Of a stretch of 64,000 nucleotides of DNA, positions 9,116 to 18,704 are shown in pieces; the first letter of the stretch is position 1, and the number at the start of each line of letters is the position of its first letter. Both the position numbers and the translations under genes were made by a program. Under the pieces are notes generated by a model that worked only from the letters and a program-made list of their open reading frames with translations, was not told where the DNA came from and did not search any database. The DNA is taken from assembly GCA_002316315.1 (NCBI GenBank), contig DCDG01000023.1:162948-226947 (forward strand). Reading direction: 5' to 3'. The stretch is from Candidatus Aminicenantes bacterium UBA1061. Its GTDB lineage: Bacteria > Acidobacteriota > Aminicenantia > Aminicenantales > Saccharicenantaceae.

Positions 9116-10027
9116 TTAATTTTCTATTTTTTGGCTGGCTTTCTCTTCGACCAGCTTTATTCTCAGGGGAGCGGACTGACCCTGTTTGTCCTGACCAGGA
9201 AATAAAATCAGGTGAGGAAAAGAAATTGTGATACCCTTACGATCAAAAGCCTTTTTCAAACGGCGGTTGAATTCACGGCCTATTTCCCATTGTTTGCTCG
9301 GCTTGGTTGTTGTCCGAGCTCTGATGACTGAAGCAGAATTTTCAAAACGGTCAAGCCCGAGAATTTCCAGCGGGGACAGGATAGACTCAGAAAATTGCCG
9401 GTCTGTCCGCAGCTCTTCATCAACTTCTTTTAAGGTCTTGATGACTTCATCCACATCTTCAAAATAATTTACAGCCACGTCAAAGACAAATTGAGAGTAT
9501 TCTTTGGTCATATTAGTAACGACATCAATCAGGTTGTTTGGAACATAATGGACGTTCCCGTCAACACTGCGCAGAACCGTCATCTTCAGGTTGAGCGATT
9601 CGACGACTCCGCTACGGCCAGCGACCTCAATGACATCTCCCACTCTGATCTGATCCCAGAGAATGATAAAAAAACCATTGATGACATCTTTAATAAGGGA
9701 CTGGGCAGCAAAGCTAATAGCCAGTCCGGCTACGCCGGCTGTGGCCAGTAAGGGGCCAATCTGAATGTCAAGGGCAGCCAGAACAGTCATAACCGCAACG
9801 ATCACAATGAGGCCATTAAGAAACTGTCTGATAAGGCCGGACAGGGTTCTGGCTCTTTTAAGCGATTCTTCATCTTCTCTCCCTTTAAGAAAGACCTTTT
9901 CCACACGCCTGGTTGCGCCGCGCGAGATGCGAGTCAAAACCATAACTACAGCAACGATCAACAGGATCTTAAGGCCGGTGGTCAGCAGCCAGGTCAAGCC
10001 TTTTTGTAATAGTTCGGGTGTAAACAT
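9116..10027 (-). CDS. mscS: MscS-family small-conductance mechanosensitive channel
   Basis: Hydrophobic segments at about residues 10-30, 60-85 and 88-110 lead into the pore-lining helix region (GPLLATAGVAGLAISFAAQSLIKDVINGFFIIL) and the beta domain (DQIRVGDVIEVAGRSGVVESLNLKMTVLR), all typical of MscS. The start is placed at ATG 10027 because GGAGGAG sits just upstream; an upstream in-frame codon at 10054 would precede that site and add MPTIWRRRK. It would release solutes on osmotic downshock. It is likely co-transcribed with the S46 peptidase. Confidence 0.88.
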   Translation of the reverse strand: MFTPELLQKGLTWLLTTGLKILLIVAVVMVLTRISRGATRRVEKVFLKGREDEESLKRARTLSGLIRQFLNGLIVIVAVMTVLAALDIQIGPLLATAGVAGLAISFAAQSLIKDVINGFFIILWDQIRVGDVIEVAGRSGVVESLNLKMTVLRSVDGNVHYVPNNLIDVVTNMTKEYSQFVFDVAVNYFEDVDEVIKTLKEVDEELRTDRQFSESILSPLEILGLDRFENSASVIRARTTTKPSKQWEIGREFNRRLKKAFDRKGITISFPHLILFPGQDKQGQSAPLRIKLVEEKASQKIEN

Positions 10028-10426
10028 TTTTCTCCTCCTCCATATCGTTGGCAAAAAGATTTTAACACAGAGGATAAGGTTAAAAAATCCACGACTGAAG
10101 ATTTTGGATTTTTTGAAGAAAAAAAGAGCAAAATAGGTAGAGAGGAATGGAAATCAAAAATTATCCTGTTGCTCTAGAAGAGAATAAAAATCATCTGGCA
10201 AACGACATCGACTTCACACCGCACCTACACGACCTCTATTTTATTATTTGTCCATTTCTGGAGAGTGGATGATAAAAGCAGGGATAGAGACAGAGGAGCT
10301 CAGTTTTATAATCACTCTAAAATTATGATCATTCTAAAGGCATAATGTAACTTCAGGAAAAGCGGGAAAGTCAAACCAACCTATCGCTCAATGCCCGGGC
10401 AAGGCCTGCCCCAATCAAAGCTATCT
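10028..10426. other. Intergenic region, no gene seen
   Basis: AT-rich convergent/upstream spacer between the glycyl radical enzyme gene and the MscS-type gene. Apart from the repeat starting at 10427, I see no coding frame or strong promoter. Bases 10381-10410 share a short patch (ATCGCTCA followed by CGGGCAA) with 20647-20665, upstream of another repeat copy. Confidence 0.35.
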
Positions 10427-10464
10427 TATTGATATTACATAAAATCGCCTGGCCCGACCCCATT
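10427..10464 (+). repeat. REP-like repeat copy 1
   Basis: Copy of the 38-39 bp family ending in the invariant 16-mer CTGGCCCGACCCCATT (10449-10464), preceded by an A/T-rich arm starting TATTGAT. Its last T is also the last base of the stop codon (TAA, minus strand) of the glycyl radical enzyme gene. Other copies are at 19516, 20741, 22629, 38740 and 40393. Confidence 0.85.
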
Positions 10465-12827
10465 TAGAAGCTCTCATGCTCGGTGCGGCGGATGATTTCG
10501 TCCTGAAGTTCTTTGGCACAGTCAACAAAATAATCGCTGTAACCAGCCACCCGGACAATCAGGTCTCTGTATTTTTCAGGGTGCTTTTGAGCATCACGCA
10601 GCGTCTCAGCTGTGACCACATTGAACTGAATATGATGACCCATCAGCCGGAAATAAGAGCGAATTAAATCTTTGAGTTTTTCCAGACCTTCATCGTCAGC
10701 CAGCAATTGCGGGGTAAATTTTTGATTGAGGAGTGTTCCACCTGTTTTAATGTGATCGAGTTTCCCTTCTGATTTAATGACAGCTGTCGGGCCTTTTCTA
10801 TCCATGCCTTGCACGGGTGAAATTCCTTCTGAGACCGGTTCGCTGGCCAGACGGCCATCAGGCGTGGCTCCTGTCACTTTGCCGAAATAAACGTGAACGG
10901 TAGTCGGCAAAAGGTTAATCCTGTATTTCCCACCACAGACAGTCGGCCGGTCATCAATTAGATTGAAATAGAGGTCAAAAACACGTCTGGCCTGTTGATC
11001 AGCATAATCATCATCATTGCCAAACTTTGGAGTCTTGTTGATCAGACGGTCTCTTAATCGCTCATAACCTTTAAAGTTCTGGCTGAGGGCCTGGAGCATT
11101 TCGTCCATGGTCACTGTCTTCTGGTCAAAAACATTATATTTTAGAGAAGTCAGCATATCGGTAATGGTGCCGAGGCCGACGCCCTGAATGTATCTCGTGT
11201 TGTAGCGGGCACCGCCATTATGGTAATCCTTACCTTTAGCCACACAATCATCAATAAATAATGACAGGAAAGGCGCCGGCAAGTAGGTCGCATAGAGTTT
11301 CTCGACAACATTATTTCCGCGGATTTTAATATCAATAAAATGCTTCATCTGCTGTTCAAGAGCTGATATCAGCTCTTCAAAGCTTCCGAATTTCCGCGGA
11401 TCGCCAGTTTCCAGGCCGATCTTTTTACCTGTCCTGGGATCAATCCCATTATTCAGAGTGATTTCCAGCACCTTTGGCATGTTAAAATAACCGGTCAGAA
11501 TATAAGCCTCGTGGCCAAAGGCACCAGCTTCAACACAGCCGCTTGACCCGCCCTGGCGGGCATCTTCCACGGTTTTTCCCTGGCGCATCAGTTCCTGGAC
11601 AATGGCATCAGTGTTAAAGATGGAGGGCTGGCCAAAACCTGTCTTGACGATTTTCAGGGCTCTCAGAAGAAGTGAATCAGGGTTTTTGGCGCTCACCTGG
11701 ACCATAGAACTCGGCTGAAGGAGCCTCATTTCCTCAATAACATCAAGAATTAAATAGGACAGCTCATTGGCCCCATCGCTACCATCAGGCTTTAAACCGC
11801 CAACATTGATCAGGGCAAAATCAGTATAGGTGCCGCTTTCCTCAGCAGTCACTCCGACTTTAGGTGGCGCCGGCTGATTATTAAATTTAACCCAGAAAGC
11901 TTCGAGTAATTCTTTAGCCCGGTCCCTGGTCAAAGTTTCTTCTTCCAGGCCTTTTTTATAAAAGGGATACAGATTCTGGTCAAGGCGGCCAGGATTAAAA
12001 GAATCCCACGTATTATATTCTGTCGTCACGCCAACATGGACAAACCAGTAATATTGCAATGCTTCCCAGAAATCACGTGGAGCATGAGTCGGTACCCACT
12101 CACAAACAGCGGCGATTTTTTCCAGCTCCTTTTTGCGCTGCGGACTCTTTTCCTCCGCCGCCAGACTTCTGGCCAGCTCAGCATATCGGCTGGCATAAAT
12201 CATCAGGCCATCAGCAGCAATGGACATGGCTTCAAGTTCCTGCTGCTTATCGAGCGCTTCGGGGTCATTATAGAAATCAAGCCTGGCCAGCGACTCTTCT
12301 ATATCTTTTTTAATATCAAGCAGCCCTTTTTTATAAATTTTATCGCCCAAAACAGTATGCCCTGGTGTCCTCTGCTCCATAAATTCAGTAAAAATGCCAG
12401 CCTCATAGGCATCTTCCCATTCAGGCGTCATAGCAGCCAGCAGACGGTCGCGCATTGACCGGCCACGCCAGAAAGGAATGACTTCATCGTGGTAAAGCTG
12501 AAGTGTCTCTTCGTCAACTGCGTAACTGGTTTTAGGTCTGGAATTTAAAATCTCCAGATCCTCCAGGCTGTGGCAGCAAACCTCTGGATAGGTCGGGCTG
12601 GCTTTATGAGCCGGGCCTCGCTCACCAACAATCAATTCGCCATCTTCAATGAAGATAGCCTTTTTCTGCATCAAATCCTTAAAAACCTGTGCTCGCTGAA
12701 GGGGGATTGAGGCTCGCTCAACCTCAGGATGGCGATAAGCCTCGGTTACAATTCTGGCCCTTTCGGAAGAGACAGACGGTTTGGCCTCTATCGAGCTTTC
12801 TCTTAATTTTTTAATCCGTTCATTCAT
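10464..12827 (-). CDS. hypD: Glycyl radical enzyme, trans-4-hydroxy-L-proline dehydratase type
   Basis: 787 residues with a full pyruvate formate-lyase-like fold. The thiyl-radical Cys431 and Glu433 are in GGSSGCVEAGAFG, and the glycyl radical Gly762 is in RVAGYSDYF. The HypD residues Cys434, Glu436 and Gly765 known from Clostridioides are offset by exactly three here, and segments such as KGKDYHNGGARYNTRYIQG, RINLLPTTVHVYFG and the C-terminus EIIRRTEHESF match that subfamily better than choline lyase or glycerol dehydratase. It would dehydrate hydroxyproline to pyrroline-5-carboxylate under anoxia. The activase gene ends two bases upstream on the same strand. No proC is nearby. The symbol is not the hydrogenase hypD. 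Confidence 0.8.
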   Translation of the reverse strand: MNERIKKLRESSIEAKPSVSSERARIVTEAYRHPEVERASIPLQRAQVFKDLMQKKAIFIEDGELIVGERGPAHKASPTYPEVCCHSLEDLEILNSRPKTSYAVDEETLQLYHDEVIPFWRGRSMRDRLLAAMTPEWEDAYEAGIFTEFMEQRTPGHTVLGDKIYKKGLLDIKKDIEESLARLDFYNDPEALDKQQELEAMSIAADGLMIYASRYAELARSLAAEEKSPQRKKELEKIAAVCEWVPTHAPRDFWEALQYYWFVHVGVTTEYNTWDSFNPGRLDQNLYPFYKKGLEEETLTRDRAKELLEAFWVKFNNQPAPPKVGVTAEESGTYTDFALINVGGLKPDGSDGANELSYLILDVIEEMRLLQPSSMVQVSAKNPDSLLLRALKIVKTGFGQPSIFNTDAIVQELMRQGKTVEDARQGGSSGCVEAGAFGHEAYILTGYFNMPKVLEITLNNGIDPRTGKKIGLETGDPRKFGSFEELISALEQQMKHFIDIKIRGNNVVEKLYATYLPAPFLSLFIDDCVAKGKDYHNGGARYNTRYIQGVGLGTITDMLTSLKYNVFDQKTVTMDEMLQALSQNFKGYERLRDRLINKTPKFGNDDDYADQQARRVFDLYFNLIDDRPTVCGGKYRINLLPTTVHVYFGKVTGATPDGRLASEPVSEGISPVQGMDRKGPTAVIKSEGKLDHIKTGGTLLNQKFTPQLLADDEGLEKLKDLIRSYFRLMGHHIQFNVVTAETLRDAQKHPEKYRDLIVRVAGYSDYFVDCAKELQDEIIRRTEHESF

Positions 12828-12829
12828 AT

Positions 12830-13735
12830 TTACCCTCCCTGTTTGGCAATCAGGCCCCGGTCTGTAAAATAGTTTATGGCACTATCGATTATAGCCTGAG
12901 ACGGGGGCTCAAAAATTTCAAACTGGTCGCCCTGGTCAAGGCGACGAACTTTTTCCATACCGCCCTTATGGTAAGGCAGCACATTCAGCATCTTAACCGA
13001 CTTTAACTCCAGCAAAAAATCAGCCATGGCCTTGAGATTCTCCAGGCCATCGTTGACCCCGGGTATAAGTGGAAATCGTATCCAGATGGGCTTGCCGGTT
13101 TTGTCCAGAGCCCTGAGATTCTTAAGAATAAGCCGATTGGAAACCCCAACAAATTTTTTATGCTGCTCATCGTCCATGACTTTCAGGTCGAAAAGAACGA
13201 GATCCGACTTTTGAGCAATCCAGAGAAAAGTCTCTTCAGGTGCAAAGCCGGAAGTATCAAGAGCAACGTGAATACCGACCTGGCGCAACCGATCAATCAG
13301 GGCTTCAGCCAGCTCTGGCTGGAAAAGAGGTTCGCCACCGGTCAGGGTTACTCCTCCCCCAGATTGATCAAAAAAGATTCGATCCTTTTCTACCTCGGCC
13401 AGGATATCTTCAATGCTCATTTCCCGGCCGACCAGACTGATCGCCTCACGCTGGCAGACCTGCTCACAATCACCGCAGAGAGTACATCGTGAACGATCCA
13501 CTACCACTTCTCCATCCTCTTTTTGAGCTAAAGCCCCGTATTTGCATGCACGGACACAATCACCGCAGCGGGCACAGCGATTGGGCATAAGCATTAATTC
13601 TTTCTCCGGCGAAATGCCCTCAGGATTATGACACCATAGACAGTGCAGAGGACAACCTTTAAAAAAGACGGTTGCCCTTATGCCCGGTCCATCATGGATG
13701 GCATAATGTTTCAGGTCAAAAATCATACCTTTCAT
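12830..13735 (-). CDS. Glycyl radical enzyme-activating protein (radical SAM)
   Basis: 301 residues. The radical SAM cluster motif is CPLHCLWC (CxxxCxxC) near residues 29-36. Two ferredoxin-like 4Fe-4S motifs follow (CARCGDCVRACK and CTLCGDCEQVCQ, about 54-93), the arrangement of GRE activases other than PflA. GGGVTLTGGEPLFQ is the GGEP SAM-binding motif. It installs the glycyl radical on the adjacent enzyme. The ribosome site is weak. The pair forms a two-gene operon read from the promoter at 13852-13880. Confidence 0.9.
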   Translation of the reverse strand: MKGMIFDLKHYAIHDGPGIRATVFFKGCPLHCLWCHNPEGISPEKELMLMPNRCARCGDCVRACKYGALAQKEDGEVVVDRSRCTLCGDCEQVCQREAISLVGREMSIEDILAEVEKDRIFFDQSGGGVTLTGGEPLFQPELAEALIDRLRQVGIHVALDTSGFAPEETFLWIAQKSDLVLFDLKVMDDEQHKKFVGVSNRLILKNLRALDKTGKPIWIRFPLIPGVNDGLENLKAMADFLLELKSVKMLNVLPYHKGGMEKVRRLDQGDQFEIFEPPSQAIIDSAINYFTDRGLIAKQGG

Positions 13736-13848
13736 TAAAGTTCTTCTTTTTCTGCCTTAAAATCCAGAACATAAGCTTGTCTTAATATCCTTTTCTCTGC
13801 ACACCGAATATCCTGGCTCATATCCTTATGTTCTCGCACCTTTCTATA

Positions 13849-13880
13849 TCTGATATATCACATATCAGAAGCTATGTCAA
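13849..13880 (-). promoter_or_regulatory. Promoter with overlapping palindromic operator for the hydroxyproline dehydratase operon
   Basis: On the minus strand TTGACA (13875-13880), 17 bases, then TATATC (13852-13857). A perfect inverted repeat with 8-base arms TCTGATAT / ATATCAGA and a 5-base centre covers 13849-13869, so it spans the -10 box and most of the spacer. A bound protein would block RNA polymerase. The predicted leader to the activase start is about 110 bases. The regulator is not in the window. Confidence 0.6.
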
Positions 13881-14112
13881 TACATTTTCCTCTTATAATA
13901 TTTATTATTTGCCTTTCGTAAATTGTATCTACATTATCTGCCCCGGTCATAGATTCTTTTGCCAAGACTTTTTGTCTTTATATCTTTTTTTATTTTTTCA
14001 AACTATTCTGTAGTTTCCTCTCTTTTTTTACAAAGCTTATGCTAATCTTCTTTCTCCTGCCTTCCTTTTCTTTTGGTTAGTTTAATAACAGAGCCTGGGG
14101 TTTTTAGCTGCC
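13881..14112. other. AT-rich spacer between galM and the glycyl radical operon
   Basis: Very T-rich on the + strand, with no convincing reading frame. It holds the upstream region of the 13852-13880 promoter and the 3' flank of galM. Confidence 0.35.
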
Positions 14113-15147
14113 TCAACGGCTTAAAAACCTGAAAATCGTCTTGCTCTGATAAACCTCCCCTGGCCTGAGAACAGTTGAGGGGAAATGCGGCTGGTTTGGC
14201 GAATCAGGAAAATGCTGTGATTCAAGGCAGAAGGCTACCCTGGGCCCATAGGTTCTTCCACCTTTGCCTCTTATCGTCCCATCAAGAAAGTTACCCGAAT
14301 AAAATTGAAGGCCGGGCTCAGTGGTCAGGAATTCAAGCAGCCGCCCGGACCCTGGTTCAAAAACCCTGGCCGCCAGAACCAACCCCCCTTGATTATCAAG
14401 AACATAATTATGATCATAGCCACCATGAACCTGATTTATTCTTTCCCCAATTTTTACTGGCTGGCAGAAATCAAAGGGGGTATCGGCCACCGCCTTTATT
14501 TCCCCGGTGGGAATGAGATTTTTATCCACAGGTGTATAAGCTGAAGCTATGATTTGAAGTTCGTGGTCAAGAATATTATCTTTCTTCCCAGCCGACAGAT
14601 TAAAGTAGCTGTGATTGGTCAGATTGAGGTGAGTTGGCCTGTCAGTTGTCGCCTGGTAAGAAATTTCAAGTTGATTGTTATCTGTCAAAAGATAAGTGAC
14701 CTGGCAGAAAAGGTTGCCAGGATAACCTTCTTCACCATCAGGACTGAGATAGCTAAATTTAACTCCGGCCCCCGATGGCTGACTGAAGGGCTCGGCTTGC
14801 CAGATGACCTTGTCAAAGCCTTTGATTCCACCATGCAGATGATTCGGCCCGTCATTTCTGGCCAGTTGATATGCCTGGCCGTCGAGAACAAAACGCCCCC
14901 CGGCGATTCTATTGGCGTATCGTCCAATAGTCGCTCCTATATATGGATTTGGCCCGAGATAACCGGCCAGAGAGTCAAAGCCGAGCACTACATCATCAAG
15001 CCGGCCTCTCCTATCAGGAACATAAAGAGAAACCAGTGTTGCTCCATAACTCATAACCGTGGTTTTCGCCCCTTGATCGTTTTCTACCTGAAAAAACCTG
15101 ACCGGCTGGCCCAGATAATCTTCTGTTCTGTTCTCTCTTATATTCAT
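14113..15147 (-). CDS. galM: Galactose mutarotase (aldose 1-epimerase)
   Basis: 344 residues, normal for GalM. Conserved segments include GRYANRIAGGRF, GGIKGFDKVIW, NLTNHSYFNLSAG (catalytic His), DHNYVLD and CLESQHFPDSPNQPHFPS (catalytic Glu). It interconverts alpha and beta anomers of hexoses in the cytoplasm, since no signal peptide is present. The gene stands alone, with an AAAAGGAG site before the ATG and a palindrome in its promoter region. Confidence 0.93.
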   Translation of the reverse strand: MNIRENRTEDYLGQPVRFFQVENDQGAKTTVMSYGATLVSLYVPDRRGRLDDVVLGFDSLAGYLGPNPYIGATIGRYANRIAGGRFVLDGQAYQLARNDGPNHLHGGIKGFDKVIWQAEPFSQPSGAGVKFSYLSPDGEEGYPGNLFCQVTYLLTDNNQLEISYQATTDRPTHLNLTNHSYFNLSAGKKDNILDHELQIIASAYTPVDKNLIPTGEIKAVADTPFDFCQPVKIGERINQVHGGYDHNYVLDNQGGLVLAARVFEPGSGRLLEFLTTEPGLQFYSGNFLDGTIRGKGGRTYGPRVAFCLESQHFPDSPNQPHFPSTVLRPGEVYQSKTIFRFLSR

Positions 15148-15194
15148 TTTTGATCTCCTTTTTATAATATGACCTGGAACATATTTTCTTAGGA

Positions 15195-15215
15195 TAATAC
15201 CTGGTATTAAGTCAA
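15195..15215 (-). promoter_or_regulatory. Candidate operator and -35 box upstream of galM
   Basis: A perfect 15-base palindrome with arms TAATACC / GGTATTA around one central base (15195-15209) lies directly next to TTGACT (15210-15215, minus strand), about 50 bases before the galM start. No good -10 box is evident at the right distance. A regulator binding here could control galM; this is inference. Confidence 0.4.
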
Positions 15216-15347
15216 AAAAATATCAGATTTTCGGTCAGAGCACAAATACTAATTATAATTACATTAATGGAAGGAATGGTAACTGGGCGGTTTGACTCTC
15301 TCTTCCTGCCGCTATTGAAGCTAAAAAACCAAGTTAAAAATCAGTTT

Positions 15348-17516
15348 TTATTTGACAGCTTGAATTTTCTTTCTTAGCTCTGGCTGGTCAGGATTGATCT
15401 CAAGGGACTTTTGCCACACGGCCAGTGCTTCTTGCTTTTTACCCAACTTAAGATAACAATCGCCGATTAGATCAAGGAGTTGAACGTCACTACCATGATG
15501 GGCAACAGCTTTATCAAGGATAGTCAGGGCTTTTTCATACTGGCCGATATTAAAAAGGGCCTGAGCAGCAACGAAATAGGTCTCATAGCGAACTCCCTGA
15601 TCAGATGAAATAAAACTATCAAGAATTCCGGCCGCCAGCTGATAATCCTTGAGACCAACATAAACTCTGGCCAGCTCCATAGCCAGATCTTCGTTCCCGG
15701 GAGCTTTAGCCATAGCTGCTTCCAGGACAGTCCTGGCCTCAGACAGACGGCCCAGATTATAAAGCTGGTTACCAATGATCCAGCCATAATAGGGGTCAGT
15801 GGCCGGAGGCAGAATTCGCGATAAAACCCAGGGGCGGGGTAGAGTCTCAAGATAGGTTAGATCAAACTCATCCTTGGAAGTTATCTTTTCCTGGCCATCA
15901 ATCAGTAAAGTTACATCAAGAAAATAATGAGCCGGAGAAAAATCAGATAAAGAAAATATTTTGATGAGATCAGGTAAGGTACCGAGTTCGGAGACAGGAT
16001 AAGTTTCTTCCTTAAAGAGCTCTGATTCCTTAAAAAACTGATATCTCAGGCTGGCTTGTTCTTTCAATTCCGGCGTTAAGCCAAAAATCTGGACAGCCAC
16101 TGCCAGCTGGTCACGGGCGGTAAAAACCCGACTGGCCTGAAGATAAAGCTGCTGACCTCCGACCAGAAAGGCTTTAATTTTACCTTCAGCCGACTCGGAG
16201 GGAGAAACCCGGTAAGCCAGTATGGGCGCGGACATTTCTATCTGGACTTTTCCTGGAATCTTAATGACCTGTTCAAGACTGGTAAATTCCTTAGAAGCCT
16301 CATTCTTTATCAGGATAGATAATTTATATTCACCAGGAACGCAGGGGAAGACATCATAGATGGCCAGAGGCATGTGCTGCCTTTCCTTAAACTGGGCGGA
16401 AGTTAATTTCACCGGGAAGGTTTTTTCAAACTGATAAACCAGCCGCCCATCGGTGGTGCTCAGCAGGCCATTAACTTTAAAATTAGTAGCATATTGATTG
16501 TCATATTGATTGACGGAGAGCCTGCTCGGTTCGATATCATAATGGATAAAATAAAGACCGGAAGGGTCTTTCAAGACTTTCACCAGAGAATCGCTATCAA
16601 TATAATTGACTGAATAATCAACATCAATTATGTCCTTATATTCAAAAAATTTTCTGGCATATCTATCCTCAACCATCTTTTGCGGAGTCTGTTCTATCTG
16701 GCGAAGAAGTAGATCAGAAGAGAGTGAGGGCCGGCCCAGCCCCAGATTTTCCTCACCGGGAATAAGCGATAAAGAAATATTAGCCAGAGTAGGATCGACT
16801 TCTCTCAGAGTGCTGTAGGCAGTCGAATAGTCAGCCGGGTCCCCCCAGAAGCTGGTCAGCAGAGCTTGCGGTCCATCAGATGTCGGGCTATAAAGACGCC
16901 TTTCACCGGTTCCTTTTTCCTGAAAGAAAAGAAGGTTAAAACCGGGGGGCAGACCCATGTCCTGCTTTCCCTGGTAAAACCAGATCTCACAGTTATAGAT
17001 CTCTGACTTTCCATCTATGTGCTGGATATCATTGGGAGGGCCTAGGATGATATATATCCGCCCCCGGTCAGTCATCCAGCCTGGCTTGGCTGCTTCCCGG
17101 CCGAAATATTTATTGGCATATTCAATTCTTTTATAGTGTTCAACTTTAAATTCATTTTCTTCAGTTTCCGGAATCGGATCGCGGTGTTTCCAGAAAGCTT
17201 CAATAAAAAGATCCCGTTCGCGGTCACTTTTTAACTTCAAAAATATTTCTCTTTCAGTTGGGGTAATAATGTAAATTACTTCCTGTTCAAGCCACTTTTT
17301 ATATTTTTCAGGCAGCTTGGGAGCAGGCTCCTTTTTCTTTGATGATTGCGGGCCGGCCGCTAAATTTGAGCCAGACAGCTCGCCCCGGTGGCCAGCCAAA
17401 GCTAATCCGTTGCCTGTTAAATCAACCACCAGGAGCAAAACCAGTAAAAATAGCAGTCTGCGTTTTAATCTATCGTGCTGGTGATTATTATCTTCTGACT
17501 CTTTAATGAGCTTCAC
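15348..17516 (-). CDS. GWxTD domain protein with C-terminal TPR repeats
   Basis: 722 residues. An N-terminal hydrophobic segment (about 22-42) is a signal or anchor. The GWxTD domain is unmistakable: FIEAFWKHRDP at about residue 105, then Gly146-Trp147-Met-Thr-Asp followed by RGRIYIILGPP. The middle is beta-rich. The last 120 residues hold three or four TPR motifs (LAMELARVYVGLKDYQLAAG, YFVAAQALFNIGQYEKAL, LLDLIGDCYLKLGKKQEAL). The biochemical role of GWxTD proteins is not established; they are common in Acidobacteriota- and Bacteroidota-type genomes. A periplasmic location is inferred. Confidence 0.85.
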   Translation of the reverse strand: MKLIKESEDNNHQHDRLKRRLLFLLVLLLVVDLTGNGLALAGHRGELSGSNLAAGPQSSKKKEPAPKLPEKYKKWLEQEVIYIITPTEREIFLKLKSDRERDLFIEAFWKHRDPIPETEENEFKVEHYKRIEYANKYFGREAAKPGWMTDRGRIYIILGPPNDIQHIDGKSEIYNCEIWFYQGKQDMGLPPGFNLLFFQEKGTGERRLYSPTSDGPQALLTSFWGDPADYSTAYSTLREVDPTLANISLSLIPGEENLGLGRPSLSSDLLLRQIEQTPQKMVEDRYARKFFEYKDIIDVDYSVNYIDSDSLVKVLKDPSGLYFIHYDIEPSRLSVNQYDNQYATNFKVNGLLSTTDGRLVYQFEKTFPVKLTSAQFKERQHMPLAIYDVFPCVPGEYKLSILIKNEASKEFTSLEQVIKIPGKVQIEMSAPILAYRVSPSESAEGKIKAFLVGGQQLYLQASRVFTARDQLAVAVQIFGLTPELKEQASLRYQFFKESELFKEETYPVSELGTLPDLIKIFSLSDFSPAHYFLDVTLLIDGQEKITSKDEFDLTYLETLPRPWVLSRILPPATDPYYGWIIGNQLYNLGRLSEARTVLEAAMAKAPGNEDLAMELARVYVGLKDYQLAAGILDSFISSDQGVRYETYFVAAQALFNIGQYEKALTILDKAVAHHGSDVQLLDLIGDCYLKLGKKQEALAVWQKSLEINPDQPELRKKIQAVK

Positions 17517-17692
17517 GGTTAGCGCTCCTGATATAAATTTTTCTTTTCTTATATTTTAGCATCTTTCGCCGGTCTTTTCTTCATATTCTTCTCAAATCTG
17601 ACCGATCTGACCCCGACAGACTAGAACCAGATTATTTAAACACCTTTAGAGATAAAATTGTTGCCGGCCGCAATTACTCCTTAAATCTTCTG

Positions 17693-18649
17693 TCAGGCCT
17701 CAGCCTGGCCGGCTTTGGAGATCATGTTCTTAATAGCTCTGATTTTGGTCTGGGTGACCTTCTGGCCGAGACTTACCAGACGTTTCGTCTGAGTAAAATC
17801 AAAAGTATCAACAGATGGATTTATATTGATAAGCAGATCAGCAGCGGGCAACCGGCTATCAGTCGAATCGGCCAGAACAATTTGAATTAAGCGGAAAATG
17901 ACCGCTAGATTTGATTTTAGTTTAGCTGCTGGCATCTTTGGCAGTAAACGGTGGATATCTGGAACTAACACCCTGGCAGCTCCCAGCTGTCTGGCGAGAT
18001 TAATCGGAACATTGTTGAGCAGGCCACCATCTACCATAAACGATCTCTGAAAACAGGCCGGATCGATGAGCAGAGGATAAGCGGCACTGGCCCTTAAAGC
18101 CCGGTAAAGTGGGCCGGAAGTAAAGCAGACTTCGCGGCCGCTGACCAGATCAACTGCATTGCAGCCAAAGCGAATGCTCAGGTCCTCGAGACAGACCTCA
18201 CCTAGAAAATGACGAAGGGACTTTTCCAGAATATCGCCTTTTTCATGGCCAAAGCGCTTGATTAATTTTTTCTGATATGATTCAAAAATAAAATAATCAA
18301 CGAGCTTATCGGGGATAGGTAATTTACTTTGCCGCAGCCTGGCTAACTGGCTCGAGCCTAATTCCTGAGCGATAGCTTCAATTTCAGCCGGCAAGTAGCC
18401 GGCCGAAAACAGCCCGCCGATGATGGCGCCCATTGAAGTCCCCGTGATGATGGGTGGAGTCAGACCATTTTCAAGCAGCGCTTTAAGCACGCCGATATGA
18501 GCCAGTCCGCGCGCCCCGCCGCCCATCAGAACCAGAGCCCACTGGCCTGATGGAGAGCAATGCCGGAAGCGAGCTGTCCCGCGTCTCTCACCTGAACACT
18601 TACCAGGCGGACTGCCCTGATTTTTCTCCTGGGTTATTTTCGTGTTCAC
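17693..18649 (-). CDS. Patatin-like phospholipase family protein
   Basis: 318 residues. It has the oxyanion motif GGGARGLAHIG (about 43-53), the nucleophile elbow GTSMG with Ser72, and the DGG motif with Asp207, forming the Ser-Asp dyad of bacterial RssA/patatin esterases. No membrane barrel domain follows, so it is the short cytoplasmic form. It starts with GTG at 18649, without a strong ribosome site; the N-terminal 35 residues are unusually polar, so the true start is uncertain. It follows the acyl-ACP thioesterase by 55 bases on the same strand, consistent with a lipid-related operon. Confidence 0.88.
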   Translation of the reverse strand: MNTKITQEKNQGSPPGKCSGERRGTARFRHCSPSGQWALVLMGGGARGLAHIGVLKALLENGLTPPIITGTSMGAIIGGLFSAGYLPAEIEAIAQELGSSQLARLRQSKLPIPDKLVDYFIFESYQKKLIKRFGHEKGDILEKSLRHFLGEVCLEDLSIRFGCNAVDLVSGREVCFTSGPLYRALRASAAYPLLIDPACFQRSFMVDGGLLNNVPINLARQLGAARVLVPDIHRLLPKMPAAKLKSNLAVIFRLIQIVLADSTDSRLPAADLLININPSVDTFDFTQTKRLVSLGQKVTQTKIRAIKNMISKAGQAEA

Positions 18650-18704
18650 TGCTTTTTATGCATCCTGCCGGCCTGATTCTACTATATTATATGGCCTTTT
18701 ATAA

